From positions 1 to 24,902 of the IMG/VR virus record IMGVR_UViG_3300025674_000361: a DNA stretch of 24,902 bases. One strand, written 5' to 3'. Shown here piece by piece: positions 1-7,751 of this stretch. The stretch comes from a virus. The translations under genes and the position numbers were made by a program. The notes under the pieces were generated by a model. The model ran no database searches. It had not been told where the DNA came from and was given only the letters and a program-made list of their open reading frames with translations. Numbering within the stretch: the first letter of the stretch is position 1; each line of letters starts with the position of its first letter.

Positions 1-2292
1 ATTTTGACCTCTTGATAGATTTCTTATTACATTATTAATTGAACCACCAGCAAATTCTCCGTTTTGAAATGCTTCATAAGTTAGTAATAATTCTCCTTCA
101 AAATAAGTTACAAATTCTATATTAGCACCTTCTATAGATTTATTTGTTTCTGAATCTATAATTCTACCTGTAATGGTTTTTGTATATGGTCCGAAAGTTT
201 TTAAGAATAGTTTTCTTGATTTTCGCTTATTCTCTTTTCTTTCATTTGTTGACCTTCCTGTTGCTGTTCTTGTATTAAATTCATTTATTTCTGCAATAGT
301 TCTATCTCTTTCTCTTGTATCAATAACCCCTCTTCCGTCTATATCGCCTCCTCTACCGCTAACAGTTCTTTGATTTACTTGCGTTCTTATAACCCCTCTT
401 CCGTCTATATCGCCTCCTCTACCGCTAACAGTTCTTTGATTTACTTGCGTTCTTATAACACCTCTTCCATCTGCATCACCTCCTCTTCCTGAGACATATC
501 TTGTATTAGTATTAAGGAAGTCTTCTCGTCGGTCTCTTCTTCTGCTTCTACCGCCTGCAATCCTTGTATTAGCATCTATTGCTTCTTGTTCAGCTCTTTG
601 TTGATCCCTAACATCTACTATACCTCTTCCATCTGCATCACCTCCTCTACCGCTTACTGTCCTTGTAGTGAGATCATTATCTACGAAGTCAGCACGATTT
701 TCTCTTCTTATATTTCTACCACTTACAACTCTTGTATTATTTGAATTTTTCTTTTGTTGTTTTAGCAATTTAGCTGCTTCTTTACGTTTTTTTCTTTCTT
801 CTATTCTTTTCTTTCTAGCAGCTTGTTTTTGTTCTTTAGTTGGTTTAAGTATACCTCTTCCTCCTCCTTCTACTGTCCTACCATCTACAACTCTTGTATT
901 AACATTTTCTTGTAAGTTAGATGGTAAATCATTATTAAGATTTTCAGCTCCTTGTTCTAACGCTGCTTCTTCAGCCTTTCTCTGTGCTTTTTGATCTTTT
1001 TTCTTTTGTCTATTTCTTTTTAATCTATCAATTAGACTTAATCTTTCTGTTTCTTGTTGTAATTGATCAGCATCAGTTAATGATTGTTCCCTAGTTAAAC
1101 CTACCTGCTGTCCAGCGAGTGCTTGAACTTGCTTCATTATTTCTTCATCAAAAAAATAATCATATGGAACAGCAACGGCTACATATTTTACTACACCATC
1201 TTTTCTAAATCCAAAAAATTGAACCTGATATGGTTCTTCATTTACAATAGTAGTAACTGTTCCATCTGCATTTCTTATATTAGTGGTTCTTGATATAAAT
1301 TTACCCTCCTTAATTGCTTCTATTCCAGCTTTGTCTAGAGCGGTATAATAATCCTGATCCACTACAAACGGTCCTAATAATTCAGGATCAAGAACGTTAG
1401 GACTAACATCTTCTTCAGGTTCAGCTTCTTCGTTTTCTGGAGATATTCCTAAAAGGTTATCTATAAATGCATTTGCTTGAACAGTATACTCAGAGGGATA
1501 TTTAAAAGCATGAAATCCACCTTCAATAGGTTCTATTCGTGTTTCTATATGATCATATGTTTGAGTAAAATATTTTTCAACTGCTGAATGTGCTGCATTA
1601 ACAGCTCCATACTCGTTTATAGATCTACCATCTGCAAGATGAATTTCAGGATCAAATGGAGCAAGTGGATCGGTAGAGTTATTAATTTGATAGGGAACAC
1701 CTTCAAATCCATCTCTTATTATCTCCCTATACCTTTCAGCATTTGGAGTGGAAACTATAATATTATCTTTATCAAATACGCGTGGATTAAATTCCTGGAT
1801 AGTACCTCCTTCGTCCATAAATTCATCTAAATCCCTATATAGCTCTAAATCGTGTAATTCATCTAATATAGGAAAGCTTACTGGTGGATAGAAAAATCCG
1901 TTTTCTGTTGATTGACCAACAACAGGGTATTCTCCACTTATTATACCTGATCCATTAGGATCTGTTAAATCAAATTGTATAGGTTTAGCTGCTGCCGCCA
2001 ATATTTGATTTTTACCAATATTTTTAGAATTTCCATAGGTTTTAATAAAATCGTTATCAACGTAATTACCATCATTATTAGGATCCTGTAATGCGGAATC
2101 ACCTTGCCTTATAGTTAATTCGGGAAGTCTTGAATCATTTGGTATTATCTGTATTACTAGACCAGTAATTACTACATCAGCTCCAGGGTCGAAGTCACTC
2201 TCATTAGTACCAGAGTTACCTGTATTTCGATCAAAATAAAGAATTTCTTGTAATCGAATTTTATATTGATATGTTAATGGAGGAGATTGCAT
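1..2292 (-). CDS. Large repeat-bearing virion structural protein (partial, C-terminus off the left edge)
   Basis: An open frame of 764 codons runs from ATG at 2292 to the window edge without a stop. The ATG directly abuts the stop of the upstream gp5-like gene, so the two are co-transcribed. Residues 1 to about 400 are a mixed acidic region with no family I recognise. Residues about 400-540 are rich in K, R, E and Q and probably helical. Residues about 460-675 carry a recurring motif of the form NTR-x-V-S-GR-GGD-x-DGRG, with two perfect 22-residue copies (613-634 and 635-656). From about 700 the sequence (TITGRIIDSETNKSIEGA) looks like a carboxypeptidase-regulatory-like beta-sandwich domain, a fold common in surface and adhesion proteins. 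Position behind a baseplate spike gene suggests a baseplate or tail-fibre-associated protein. The virion role is inferred from context; no catalytic motif is visible. Confidence 0.75.
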   Translation of the reverse strand, partial: MQSPPLTYQYKIRLQEILYFDRNTGNSGTNESDFDPGADVVITGLVIQIIPNDSRLPELTIRQGDSALQDPNNDGNYVDNDFIKTYGNSKNIGKNQILAAAAKPIQFDLTDPNGSGIISGEYPVVGQSTENGFFYPPVSFPILDELHDLELYRDLDEFMDEGGTIQEFNPRVFDKDNIIVSTPNAERYREIIRDGFEGVPYQINNSTDPLAPFDPEIHLADGRSINEYGAVNAAHSAVEKYFTQTYDHIETRIEPIEGGFHAFKYPSEYTVQANAFIDNLLGISPENEEAEPEEDVSPNVLDPELLGPFVVDQDYYTALDKAGIEAIKEGKFISRTTNIRNADGTVTTIVNEEPYQVQFFGFRKDGVVKYVAVAVPYDYFFDEEIMKQVQALAGQQVGLTREQSLTDADQLQQETERLSLIDRLKRNRQKKKDQKAQRKAEEAALEQGAENLNNDLPSNLQENVNTRVVDGRTVEGGGRGILKPTKEQKQAARKKRIEERKKRKEAAKLLKQQKKNSNNTRVVSGRNIRRENRADFVDNDLTTRTVSGRGGDADGRGIVDVRDQQRAEQEAIDANTRIAGGRSRRRDRREDFLNTNTRYVSGRGGDADGRGVIRTQVNQRTVSGRGGDIDGRGVIRTQVNQRTVSGRGGDIDGRGVIDTRERDRTIAEINEFNTRTATGRSTNERKENKRKSRKLFLKTFGPYTKTITGRIIDSETNKSIEGANIEFVTYFEGELLLTYEAFQNGEFAGGSINNVIRNLSRGQN
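325..456. repeat. Perfect 66-bp tandem duplication inside a coding region
   Basis: Positions 325-390 and 391-456 are identical base for base. The unit is 66 bp, a multiple of three, so it adds 22 residues without breaking the frame. A third, diverged unit starts at 457, and looser copies lie further right (around 480-510 and 630-660). Exact identity at the DNA level, including synonymous positions, points to a recent duplication within an older, diverged repeat array. Confidence 0.95.
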
Positions 2293-3552
2293 TTATGATG
2301 TTTTTGATGTCTGTGATAAATTCATTTTATCTTTTAAACTATCAATAACTTCGTTAATACGATTTTCAGTATTAACTGCTTGCATTATAACTTCTTGGTT
2401 AGGGACTGGTTGTCCTCCAGGATAGTTTTGTAAATCTTGTAAAGCTATTACTAAATCATTTAATGATGTTAAGGCTTTAACAAGTAACCGATTGGTCTTA
2501 TTACCTAACATTAATGACTCACTTGCTGCATTACTTCCTAACCTAATATTATTACTACTAACTACAAATTCATTAGTCCCATTAATACCAATACTTTTTG
2601 AAGATAGGTTTATACTTTCTGCTGCTTGTAGCATTACAGCATCTCTTTTAGCTGAAAGTACTATTCTATCAGAATTAATTAATATTTGTGGTTTATTAAA
2701 GTTACTTGGGAGTATGGGTGGATTCGAAGAAGCTTCGAACGGTGTTTTAAGGAAGTTTATTGGTAGTTCTTGTGTTGATGTGAGGTAGATACTGCTTACA
2801 TCTTTATCTGGATGTTCTGAAAAAGGAACAAAAGGTGCTACTTTATCGCTATGAACTCCATTATTTATAATCATTATCGGATCAGAGCTAGCTGGTCTTG
2901 TTGATTTTGACCAAGAATTATCTTCTTTTGGTTTGGTTGATGAAAACCTAATATTATTACCAAATCTACCTTGATAGATAATATCTCCTATAAAAACTCT
3001 CGGAGGTCTTACTATACCATTATCGAGAAATACAGAACTATTCAAAGGTGAAGGTGATAGTTCTGCTCCCCCACCTGTACTTTCATTTTGAGTCGATAAT
3101 CCAGGAGCAATTTTCTCTTGGGTTTGTAATTTTATACTTTTTCTATAATTAAGAAAAGTTGTGGATAATGGGTTGTGTGTAGGGTTGTTGAAGAGTCCTA
3201 CTTTAGAAATATAATAATATGAAAAGGTTGGTTTATCCACTTGCGTAGGATCAACGCTTGGTCCTTTGAGGATCATAACAGTTTCTCCTATCACTGGATA
3301 GCTAATAATATTAGGATCAAGTGGCCTTGCTCTTAACTCTTGTATGGTTCCTCCTATATCTTTTGTTAGAGAATCAAAAATAATTAATCCTAAACTATTG
3401 TATCCACCATTTTTTGGAAAAAGATTGGATTTTTCGTTTAAGCAGATATCTTTAACTACACCATAAAACATCTCCCGTTCATTAAACGGACGCTCTGTTT
3501 TTTGTATATTTTGCGTTACATTTATAAATCTTTGATGAGCTCCATTATTCAT
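2293..3552 (-). CDS. gp5-like baseplate hub/spike protein
   Basis: 419 residues. The N-terminal part (about 25-120) contains short beta strands with ARPLDPNIISYPVIGETV, which resembles the OB-fold of T4-type gp5 baseplate proteins. Residues about 185-210 (RVFIGDIIYQGRFGNN) are again beta-rich. Residues about 290-350 show alternating hydrophobic strands (ILINSDRIVLSAKRDAVML), the pattern expected of a spike beta-helix. The end is a helical segment (LNDLVIALQDL) with a polar tail. No lysozyme domain is present, unlike T4 gp5. It begins inside the end of the preceding small gene (8-nt overlap) and is one of the few genes here with a possible ribosome-binding site (AAGG before the ATG). Role: central spike of the tail tip that contacts the cell envelope. 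The family call comes from motif-level similarity and context. Confidence 0.7.
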   Translation of the reverse strand: MNNGAHQRFINVTQNIQKTERPFNEREMFYGVVKDICLNEKSNLFPKNGGYNSLGLIIFDSLTKDIGGTIQELRARPLDPNIISYPVIGETVMILKGPSVDPTQVDKPTFSYYYISKVGLFNNPTHNPLSTTFLNYRKSIKLQTQEKIAPGLSTQNESTGGGAELSPSPLNSSVFLDNGIVRPPRVFIGDIIYQGRFGNNIRFSSTKPKEDNSWSKSTRPASSDPIMIINNGVHSDKVAPFVPFSEHPDKDVSSIYLTSTQELPINFLKTPFEASSNPPILPSNFNKPQILINSDRIVLSAKRDAVMLQAAESINLSSKSIGINGTNEFVVSSNNIRLGSNAASESLMLGNKTNRLLVKALTSLNDLVIALQDLQNYPGGQPVPNQEVIMQAVNTENRINEVIDSLKDKMNLSQTSKTS

Positions 3553-3883
3553 TATCCTTCAACTTGTTTATTTCTTTCATTAGCTGAGCTTTTTCCTCTT
3601 CTGATATAAGCTCTCCACCACCACTAGTCTCGTTTGACTTCACTACTCTTTGAATAATAGTAGCTATCTTTATAAGTTGCTCATCATTTTTAATACCAAG
3701 GTCTAAATATTCCTTTATTAAAGGTACTATTAATGTAGCATCACCAATATCTTGTATAAGGGGCTTTAATTCACTAATTAAAACAGAAATTTGATCTTGC
3801 TTTCTCTTCTGATTATCATATATTTCTGATAAAAGATCGGAAAATTTCTTATTCTTAAAGATTATTTTATCAAAATCACTCAT
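3545..3883 (-). CDS. Small helical protein, unknown function, in the sigma/baseplate operon
   Basis: 112 residues, mostly helical and charged (for example FSDLLSEIYDNQKRKQDQ and PLIKEYLDLGIKNDEQLIKIA), with a Gly/Ser-rich break near residue 90 followed by a short acidic helix. No signal peptide or membrane segment. It sits between the late sigma factor and the gp5-like gene and overlaps the latter by 8 nt, so it is probably translated together with it. The sequence TATTTATTATAAAAG lies immediately before its start, nearly the same string as before the tail gene at 9127, so a late start of transcription here is possible. I do not recognise the family; a structural or chaperone role near the baseplate is a guess from position. 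Confidence 0.75.
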   Translation of the reverse strand: MSDFDKIIFKNKKFSDLLSEIYDNQKRKQDQISVLISELKPLIQDIGDATLIVPLIKEYLDLGIKNDEQLIKIATIIQRVVKSNETSGGGELISEEEKAQLMKEINKLKDNE

Positions 3884-3884
3884 T

Positions 3885-3899
3885 CTTTTATAATAAATA
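3885..3899 (-). promoter_or_regulatory. TATTTATTATAAAAG element, candidate late promoter
   Basis: On the minus strand TATTTATTATAAAAG lies 2 bases before the ATG at 3883. The string TATTTATTATAAAA is repeated exactly upstream of the GTG at 9127. It lies in the 23-base gap after the sigma gene. A promoter role is inferred from its recurrence; no TTG box sits 20 bases upstream. Confidence 0.35.
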
Positions 3900-3906
3900 C
3901 AAAAGA

Positions 3907-4611
3907 TTAGTTTTTTTCTATTTCAAAATGAATAATTTTGTTTTCAAGATAATCTTTAATTCCTGAATAAAATACCGATTTTAATACTTTCACAACCGGA
4001 GTTATTTGTATTGTTTGAACATCAATAATTTCTTTAACAAAAATATACAAAGCTTTTTTATTGAAGTTCTCAATATTACCTCTTTTTCTAAATATCTCTA
4101 ATACTGCATCTGCTATTCTTATATCTTCTTCTGAGGAAAAAAGCTTATATAAATTATCGGTACTGTATTTTGTAAATGCATCAATATAATCGTGAAGATC
4201 AATTTGTTCTTCATCCATATTATATGAGTGGTTAATATTACTTACAATAGCTGAAGTATCTAGGTGAGATATCTTTTTATTATAATTTTTTCTATTATAT
4301 TGAATTAAATAATTCTTAGTGATAGTACCAAAATAAGAATACGCTTTAGTACCTTTTGATTCATCAAATAAGTGTATCTTAGATAATAAAAAAGTAATTA
4401 CTTCATGCTGTAAATGCTCTATATTATCTACCTCAGTATTATAAAACTTATATCTATGTATAATATTTTGAGTAAGTTTAAAGAAAGGATAATGAATATG
4501 ATCTTTATATATCTTACTTCTTACTTCTTCATCTTTAGTATTATTATATTCAATTATTTTAGCTTCTGTTTCTAGAGTAAAATAATTTTTATTAGATTTT
4601 TTTCTTCCCAT
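3907..4611 (-). CDS. Late-transcription sigma factor (T4 gp55-like)
   Basis: 234 residues. The segment at about 40-110 (FFKLTQNIIHRYKF, then HEVITFLLSKIHLFDESKGTKAYSYF, then ITKNYLIQYNRK) matches the pattern of sigma region 2 as shortened in T4 gp55: a core-binding helix, then FDE(S/T)KG-x-KAYSYF, then a basic helix. Residues 1-10 are strongly basic. The C-terminal half has no clear region 4, as in gp55, which lacks the usual -35-binding domain. Known role of the family: it redirects host RNA polymerase to phage late promoters, usually with a sliding-clamp coactivator. The ATG overlaps the stop of the preceding membrane-protein gene (TAATG), so the two are translationally coupled. The operon starts from a host-type promoter near 5690, as expected for a gene needed before late transcription. 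Confidence 0.8.
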   Translation of the reverse strand: MGRKKSNKNYFTLETEAKIIEYNNTKDEEVRSKIYKDHIHYPFFKLTQNIIHRYKFYNTEVDNIEHLQHEVITFLLSKIHLFDESKGTKAYSYFGTITKNYLIQYNRKNYNKKISHLDTSAIVSNINHSYNMDEEQIDLHDYIDAFTKYSTDNLYKLFSSEEDIRIADAVLEIFRKRGNIENFNKKALYIFVKEIIDVQTIQITPVVKVLKSVFYSGIKDYLENKIIHFEIEKN

Positions 4612-4886
4612 TATTTAGTTATAGTAAAGTCCGATAATAAGCTATTTAGCTTTTTTATTTCATTAAAAAAGAAACCTATTTCATCATCAGACTTAAAAGA
4701 ATCAGTGCTATCTAATTCTTCCACTTTACTATTAACAAACTCTAAAACTTTAGAAACTCTATCAAGATAGCTAAAATAAGAAGATGTTACTGTTTCAGCT
4801 ACTACTAGTTTTCTATGTAAATTATAAATAACATAACCACATACTAGTATTATAGCTGATAATATTGAAATTATTATCCACAACAT
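4611..4886 (-). CDS. Small single-pass membrane protein with cytoplasmic helix
   Basis: 91 residues. Residues about 3-22 (LWIIISILSAIILVCGYVIY) form one hydrophobic membrane helix at the extreme N-terminus. After a short basic stretch (NLHRK) comes a helical, acidic tail of about 60 residues that could form a coiled coil. The positive-inside rule suggests that the tail faces the cytoplasm. It overlaps both neighbours by single bases (TAATG junctions), so it is made together with the HD hydrolase and the late sigma factor. No family recognised. A membrane-anchored accessory factor is possible; a lysis role (Rz-like) is less likely because no holin, endolysin or partner gene is near. Confidence 0.75.
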   Translation of the reverse strand: MLWIIISILSAIILVCGYVIYNLHRKLVVAETVTSSYFSYLDRVSKVLEFVNSKVEELDSTDSFKSDDEIGFFFNEIKKLNSLLSDFTITK

Positions 4887-5665
4887 TATAGATCGTTTAA
4901 AATATTTAAAAGATTAGAATTGGTTGATTTTTTGGCTGTATCTGAAATAGCCTTATTTTGTGTTGATTGCTTTTTAACATTTAAATTAAAAGGCTTTTTT
5001 TCTTGTTTGGGTTGCTCTTCTTTATTATAATAGAATTGTTCAAATTCAATTCTAGCAGCCATCATATCTGCATGATGAATAATAATTGGAAGAGAGCTTT
5101 TAAATTTAGAGTCTGGTAAGAAGCTAATAAAGTATTTTTTATTTGCATCATCATAAAGTCCATCATGAGTTTGGATACAAACATATTCATTTTGAGTTAC
5201 TTTAATTCCGTAATCTTGTAATAAAAATAAGGAGCGATCTGGAATAGACATAAAATCTACTTCTGAGTTATGCTTATAATGTTCTCCAAGGTTCTTACGT
5301 CTCCATTGATCAGTCTGTTGAAGATACATTAAATTTTCCTTATCACCAATCTTACCTAAGTCATGATTGATAGCAGAAAATACTAACTCCTCTTCAGTAT
5401 AATCTTCTGTCCGGCATCCCATCTCTTGCCAAATTTTATTTAGCTTAAGAGCGCATTCTACCACTCGATTAACATGATCAACATATCCTCCTGGGAATGC
5501 GTTATGAAAAGAATCCTTATGAGAAGCTGGGTATAGTACAAGATCCTCTTCTCGTTCTTCATAAAAATTAATTAACTGTTGTTGTCTATCTCCAGTAATA
5601 TAATTTTTAATATTATCAATAAATGTATTCCAATTAGATTGTAGCTGTTCAGGTGTAAGATTCAT
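4886..5665 (-). CDS. HD-domain phosphohydrolase
   Basis: 259 residues. The HD-superfamily metal ligands are visible: H64 in GGYVDHVNRVVE, the paired H101-D102 in INHDLGKIGD, H167 in THDGLY, and the HHADMMAARIE block around 197-207. This order matches metal-dependent HD hydrolases, which cut nucleotides, cyclic nucleotides or, in the Cas3 group, single-stranded DNA. The specific substrate cannot be read from the sequence. Residues 215-259 form a low-complexity, Lys/Gln/Ser/Asn-rich tail. It is the first gene of an operon leading into the membrane protein and the late sigma factor, with its own promoter 13 bases upstream of the ATG. A role in nucleotide metabolism or in countering a nucleotide-signal defence would fit; neither is shown. 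Confidence 0.8.
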   Translation of the reverse strand: MNLTPEQLQSNWNTFIDNIKNYITGDRQQQLINFYEEREEDLVLYPASHKDSFHNAFPGGYVDHVNRVVECALKLNKIWQEMGCRTEDYTEEELVFSAINHDLGKIGDKENLMYLQQTDQWRRKNLGEHYKHNSEVDFMSIPDRSLFLLQDYGIKVTQNEYVCIQTHDGLYDDANKKYFISFLPDSKFKSSLPIIIHHADMMAARIEFEQFYYNKEEQPKQEKKPFNLNVKKQSTQNKAISDTAKKSTNSNLLNILNDL

Positions 5666-5678
5666 TTAATATATTTTT

Positions 5679-5710
5679 CTTAATATACGAAATAAATCTC
5701 AATAAAACAA
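5679..5710 (-). promoter_or_regulatory. Host-type promoter for the HD hydrolase / late sigma operon
   Basis: Reading leftward: TTG (5710-5708), a spacer of exactly 20 bases, then TATATTAAG (5687-5679), 13 bases before the ATG at 5665. The 13-mer TTCGTATATTAAG recurs exactly upstream of the bS21 gene (8435-8447). The layout resembles the Bacteroidota TTTG / TAnnTTTG promoter. Confidence 0.6.
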
Positions 5711-5746
5711 CTATTAAATAATCAAAGTAAACATACCTGTACCACT

Positions 5747-5992
5747 TTAGGGTTCACTTGGTGGTGATTTCCACTCACTACTTTCAACAATAGGCATTAT
5801 CTCTTCATGAGTGTATAAAGTTTTATTACTTATAGAATTAATAGTACTTGGCATATCCCCTTCATATTTCACAATTGCTTTATCTCCACTAACACTACGT
5901 ATTGTTGTTTCAATACTGGTTGTTAATAATTGACTATAATCAAGTAATGTTAAATCAGTTGTATTTATTATTACATAAGTTCTAGAGTCCAT
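5747..5992 (-). CDS. Small hypothetical protein coupled to the LamG virion gene
   Basis: 81 residues from the ATG at 5992 (MDSRTYVIINTTDL). An in-frame ATG at 6037 would add 15 residues, all inside the end of the preceding gene, and is less likely. With the 5992 start the overlap with the LamG gene is 11 nt. The protein looks like a compact beta-rich domain (YVIINTTDLTLLDYSQ, then DKAIVKYEGDMP) with an acidic helix ending in EWKSPP. No family recognised. Its coupling to a lectin-fold virion gene suggests a partner or chaperone for that protein; this is inference from position. Confidence 0.7.
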   Translation of the reverse strand: MDSRTYVIINTTDLTLLDYSQLLTTSIETTIRSVSGDKAIVKYEGDMPSTINSISNKTLYTHEEIMPIVESSEWKSPPSEP

Positions 5993-7016
5993 ATCTATCT
6001 TTTGTTGCGTTATAGTTTTGTAATGCCTCTGGTGCACTTAAAACTTTATCATATATTTTTACAGTAGAAATTCTCCCATCAAAATAAAATCCTGCTCTAT
6101 TTCCTCCCACAAATATATCGTTTGATGTTGCAAAATTTGTATTAGTTGCTGTTCCTTGAGCAAATAAACTACCATTTAAATACATTTTAGCACCATTTGC
6201 ATTAGTAGTTCCATCCCACATACAAACTAAATGATGCCATTGTCCTAAAGCAGGATAAGTACTTGAAATATTAACTATATAGGATATACCATTACTTATA
6301 ACAAAAACTAAATTAGTCCCATTACCAAATATATCAAAATCTCTTTGACTTTGAGATCCTCTAGTAGTTCCCTTAGTAATAATACCATCATTTTTGGTAT
6401 CTGTAGTATCGGCATAAAACCATAAATCTATTGATAGCGGAAAACTTTCAAGTATTGCAGGTTGTCCAAAATCAACCTGATCATCTACACCGTCAAATTG
6501 AAAATATCCTCCTTCAGATGTATTATATGCGGCACCGTTATTAATCTCTCCATTACTACCACTAATAACATCAGTCCATGTAGTTCCTGCTCCTGGATAG
6601 CTAAATAAATCTATTGCATCTACTCTAAAAATTAAACTATCAGTAACAATATCTTCAAATGGATACATCTTACTTGTATACATTCCGGTACCTCTTAACT
6701 TAAGTGCTGATGCTACTTCTGATGTATCTGATGGTGTAAAAACAAATGATGAGTTTCCTTCCGGAACCACTACACCAAATTTAAATTTATCTTTAACTAT
6801 ACCTATTTCTGTTATCTTAACTAAATCTGAAAACGATCCTGTTGCATAGCTTGTAGAGTTCTCAGGAATAAAACCAGTATTAATATCTTTACTAATATTT
6901 TGCTCTATAAAAAAATAAGCAGATCCACTAGGGTTTAAAAACTGAGTGGTAGTTGAACCTGTTAATGAGGTAACAATTACTCCATCAGATAATTGTTGAG
7001 GTGCGTAGGTTGCCAT
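5982..7016 (-). CDS. LamG / concanavalin-like lectin-fold virion protein
   Basis: 344 residues. Residues 1-125 form a beta-rich N-terminal part without a known match (MATYAPQQLSDGVIVTSL). Residues about 128-340 have the pattern of a laminin-G-type jelly roll: LIFRVDAIDLFSYPG with TTWTDVISG, then YFQFDGVDDQVDFG, LSIDLWFYAD, WHHLVCMWDG, KMYLNGSLFAQG, and FDGRISTVKIYDKVLS. These blocks are typical of Laminin_G_3-like domains that bind sugars on cell or virion surfaces. A surface decoration or fibre-tip role in host glycan binding is likely. No catalytic residues of a glycosidase are apparent. A candidate promoter lies directly before the ATG, so its transcript may be nearly leaderless. Confidence 0.8.
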   Translation of the reverse strand: MATYAPQQLSDGVIVTSLTGSTTTQFLNPSGSAYFFIEQNISKDINTGFIPENSTSYATGSFSDLVKITEIGIVKDKFKFGVVVPEGNSSFVFTPSDTSEVASALKLRGTGMYTSKMYPFEDIVTDSLIFRVDAIDLFSYPGAGTTWTDVISGSNGEINNGAAYNTSEGGYFQFDGVDDQVDFGQPAILESFPLSIDLWFYADTTDTKNDGIITKGTTRGSQSQRDFDIFGNGTNLVFVISNGISYIVNISSTYPALGQWHHLVCMWDGTTNANGAKMYLNGSLFAQGTATNTNFATSNDIFVGGNRAGFYFDGRISTVKIYDKVLSAPEALQNYNATKDRYGL

Positions 7017-7018
7017 TA

Positions 7019-7050
7019 TTATAAATAATCAAAAGAATAATCTTCCACAA
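7019..7050 (-). promoter_or_regulatory. Candidate promoter for the LamG gene
   Basis: Reading leftward: TTG (7050-7048), 20 bases, then TATTTATAA (7027-7019). TATTTAT ends 4 bases before the ATG at 7016, so a start at the usual distance would give a leaderless or nearly leaderless message. The -10 box differs from the four stronger promoters. The surrounding 7017-7200 gap is extremely AT-rich and holds no gene I can see. Confidence 0.4.
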
Positions 7051-7200
7051 TATTCCATTGCTTTTATCTTCTCATCATATATCTTATTATTAAATTTAAT
7101 AATTTTATTAATAATATTATATATTTTTTTAATTATTTTAAATATTATTTTAATTAATATCATAATATAATTTTGAAGATAATAAAAATTTTACAGAAAA

Positions 7201-7653
7201 TCAACTATTTTGTATAATATCTTGGATTTTTTTTAAAAAACCACACTTTTCATACTCTTCTACCGATTCGTAATAGTCTAAACAATCTAAAATATAAGCT
7301 TCTAAATTCTTTTCTGACCATAGCTTGATACTATCAATTACCATCTCATTATTAAGATCTAAATCCTGGATATGTCTAAATCTTAAAAGATTAAAAACAA
7401 CATCAAACTCTTGTTTATTATCATCAGTAATATCCATACCAGGGAACATAAAAAATACATCACCATCCGAATTATTATCAACTCCTCTCAAAGAATTTAA
7501 TAATTTAAATTCAGATAAACGAATAAACATCCCCAGTTTAAAAACAGGAGTATCTTCTCTAAATGTTTCAATATTATCATTTACAATTTCCTGCTCCTCA
7601 AAAGAGCCAGAATCTTGATTCTTAAAAAACTTAAAAAATCTATTCAGATCCAT
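7201..7653 (-). CDS. Small acidic hypothetical protein
   Basis: 150 residues from the ATG at 7653 (MDLNRFFKFFKNQ). The frame is open up to an ATG at 7698, but that codon lies inside the -33 box of the promoter at 7668-7698, so the shorter form is preferred. After a basic, aromatic N-terminal helix the protein is acidic and helical, with FKLGMFIRLSEFKLLNSL and a C-terminal stretch rich in Asp, Glu and Tyr (LDCLDYYESVEEYEKCG). No signal peptide, membrane segment or known motif. As the first leftward gene behind a host-type divergent promoter it is a candidate early protein; function unknown. Confidence 0.65.
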   Translation of the reverse strand: MDLNRFFKFFKNQDSGSFEEQEIVNDNIETFREDTPVFKLGMFIRLSEFKLLNSLRGVDNNSDGDVFFMFPGMDITDDNKQEFDVVFNLLRFRHIQDLDLNNEMVIDSIKLWSEKNLEAYILDCLDYYESVEEYEKCGFLKKIQDIIQNS

Positions 7654-7667
7654 AAATAACTTTATTA

Positions 7668-7698
7668 TAAAGATACGAAAAAAATACATAACAAACAA
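7668..7698 (-). promoter_or_regulatory. Leftward host-type promoter of the divergent pair
   Basis: Reading leftward: TTG (7698-7696), 20 bases ending in TTTCG, then TATCTTTA (7675-7668), 14 bases before the ATG at 7653. TATCTTTA differs from the Bacteroidota consensus TAnnTTTG by one base. Its TTG is one base away from the TTG of the rightward promoter. Confidence 0.6.
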
Positions 7699-7699
7699 G

Positions 7700-7731
7700 T
7701 TGAAAAATTGATATATTTTTCTTATCTTAAT
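7700..7731 (+). promoter_or_regulatory. Rightward host-type promoter of the divergent pair
   Basis: TTG (7700-7702), a 20-base spacer, then TATCTTAAT (7723-7731), 20 bases before the ATG at 7752. The two TTG boxes form the string CAAGTTG (7696-7702), so both transcription units may be controlled from a single point. Confidence 0.6.
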
Positions 7732-7751
7732 AAATATTAATAATTAAGGTT

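Noticed and set aside
325-456. Short CRISPR-like array
   Set aside because: The 66-bp copies are directly joined without spacers and are in frame inside a protein-coding repeat.
173-994. Rightward open frames of 66 and 108 residues (173-373 and 668-994)
   Set aside because: They lie antisense to the 764-codon leftward frame and translate to low-complexity Leu/Ser/Phe strings that mirror its repeats.
2492-2788. Rightward 98-residue frame
   Set aside because: Antisense to the gp5-like gene; Leu/Ile-rich shadow with no independent support.
6037-6037. Upstream start codon for the small gene ending at 5747
   Set aside because: It would place 15 extra residues wholly inside the LamG gene; the start at 5992 gives a normal short overlap.
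7184-7203. Leftward terminator after the gene ending at 7201
   Set aside because: A 5-bp ATTTT/AAAAT stem overlaps the stop codon and is followed by T residues on the minus strand, but it is all A/T, and such hairpins are expected by chance here.
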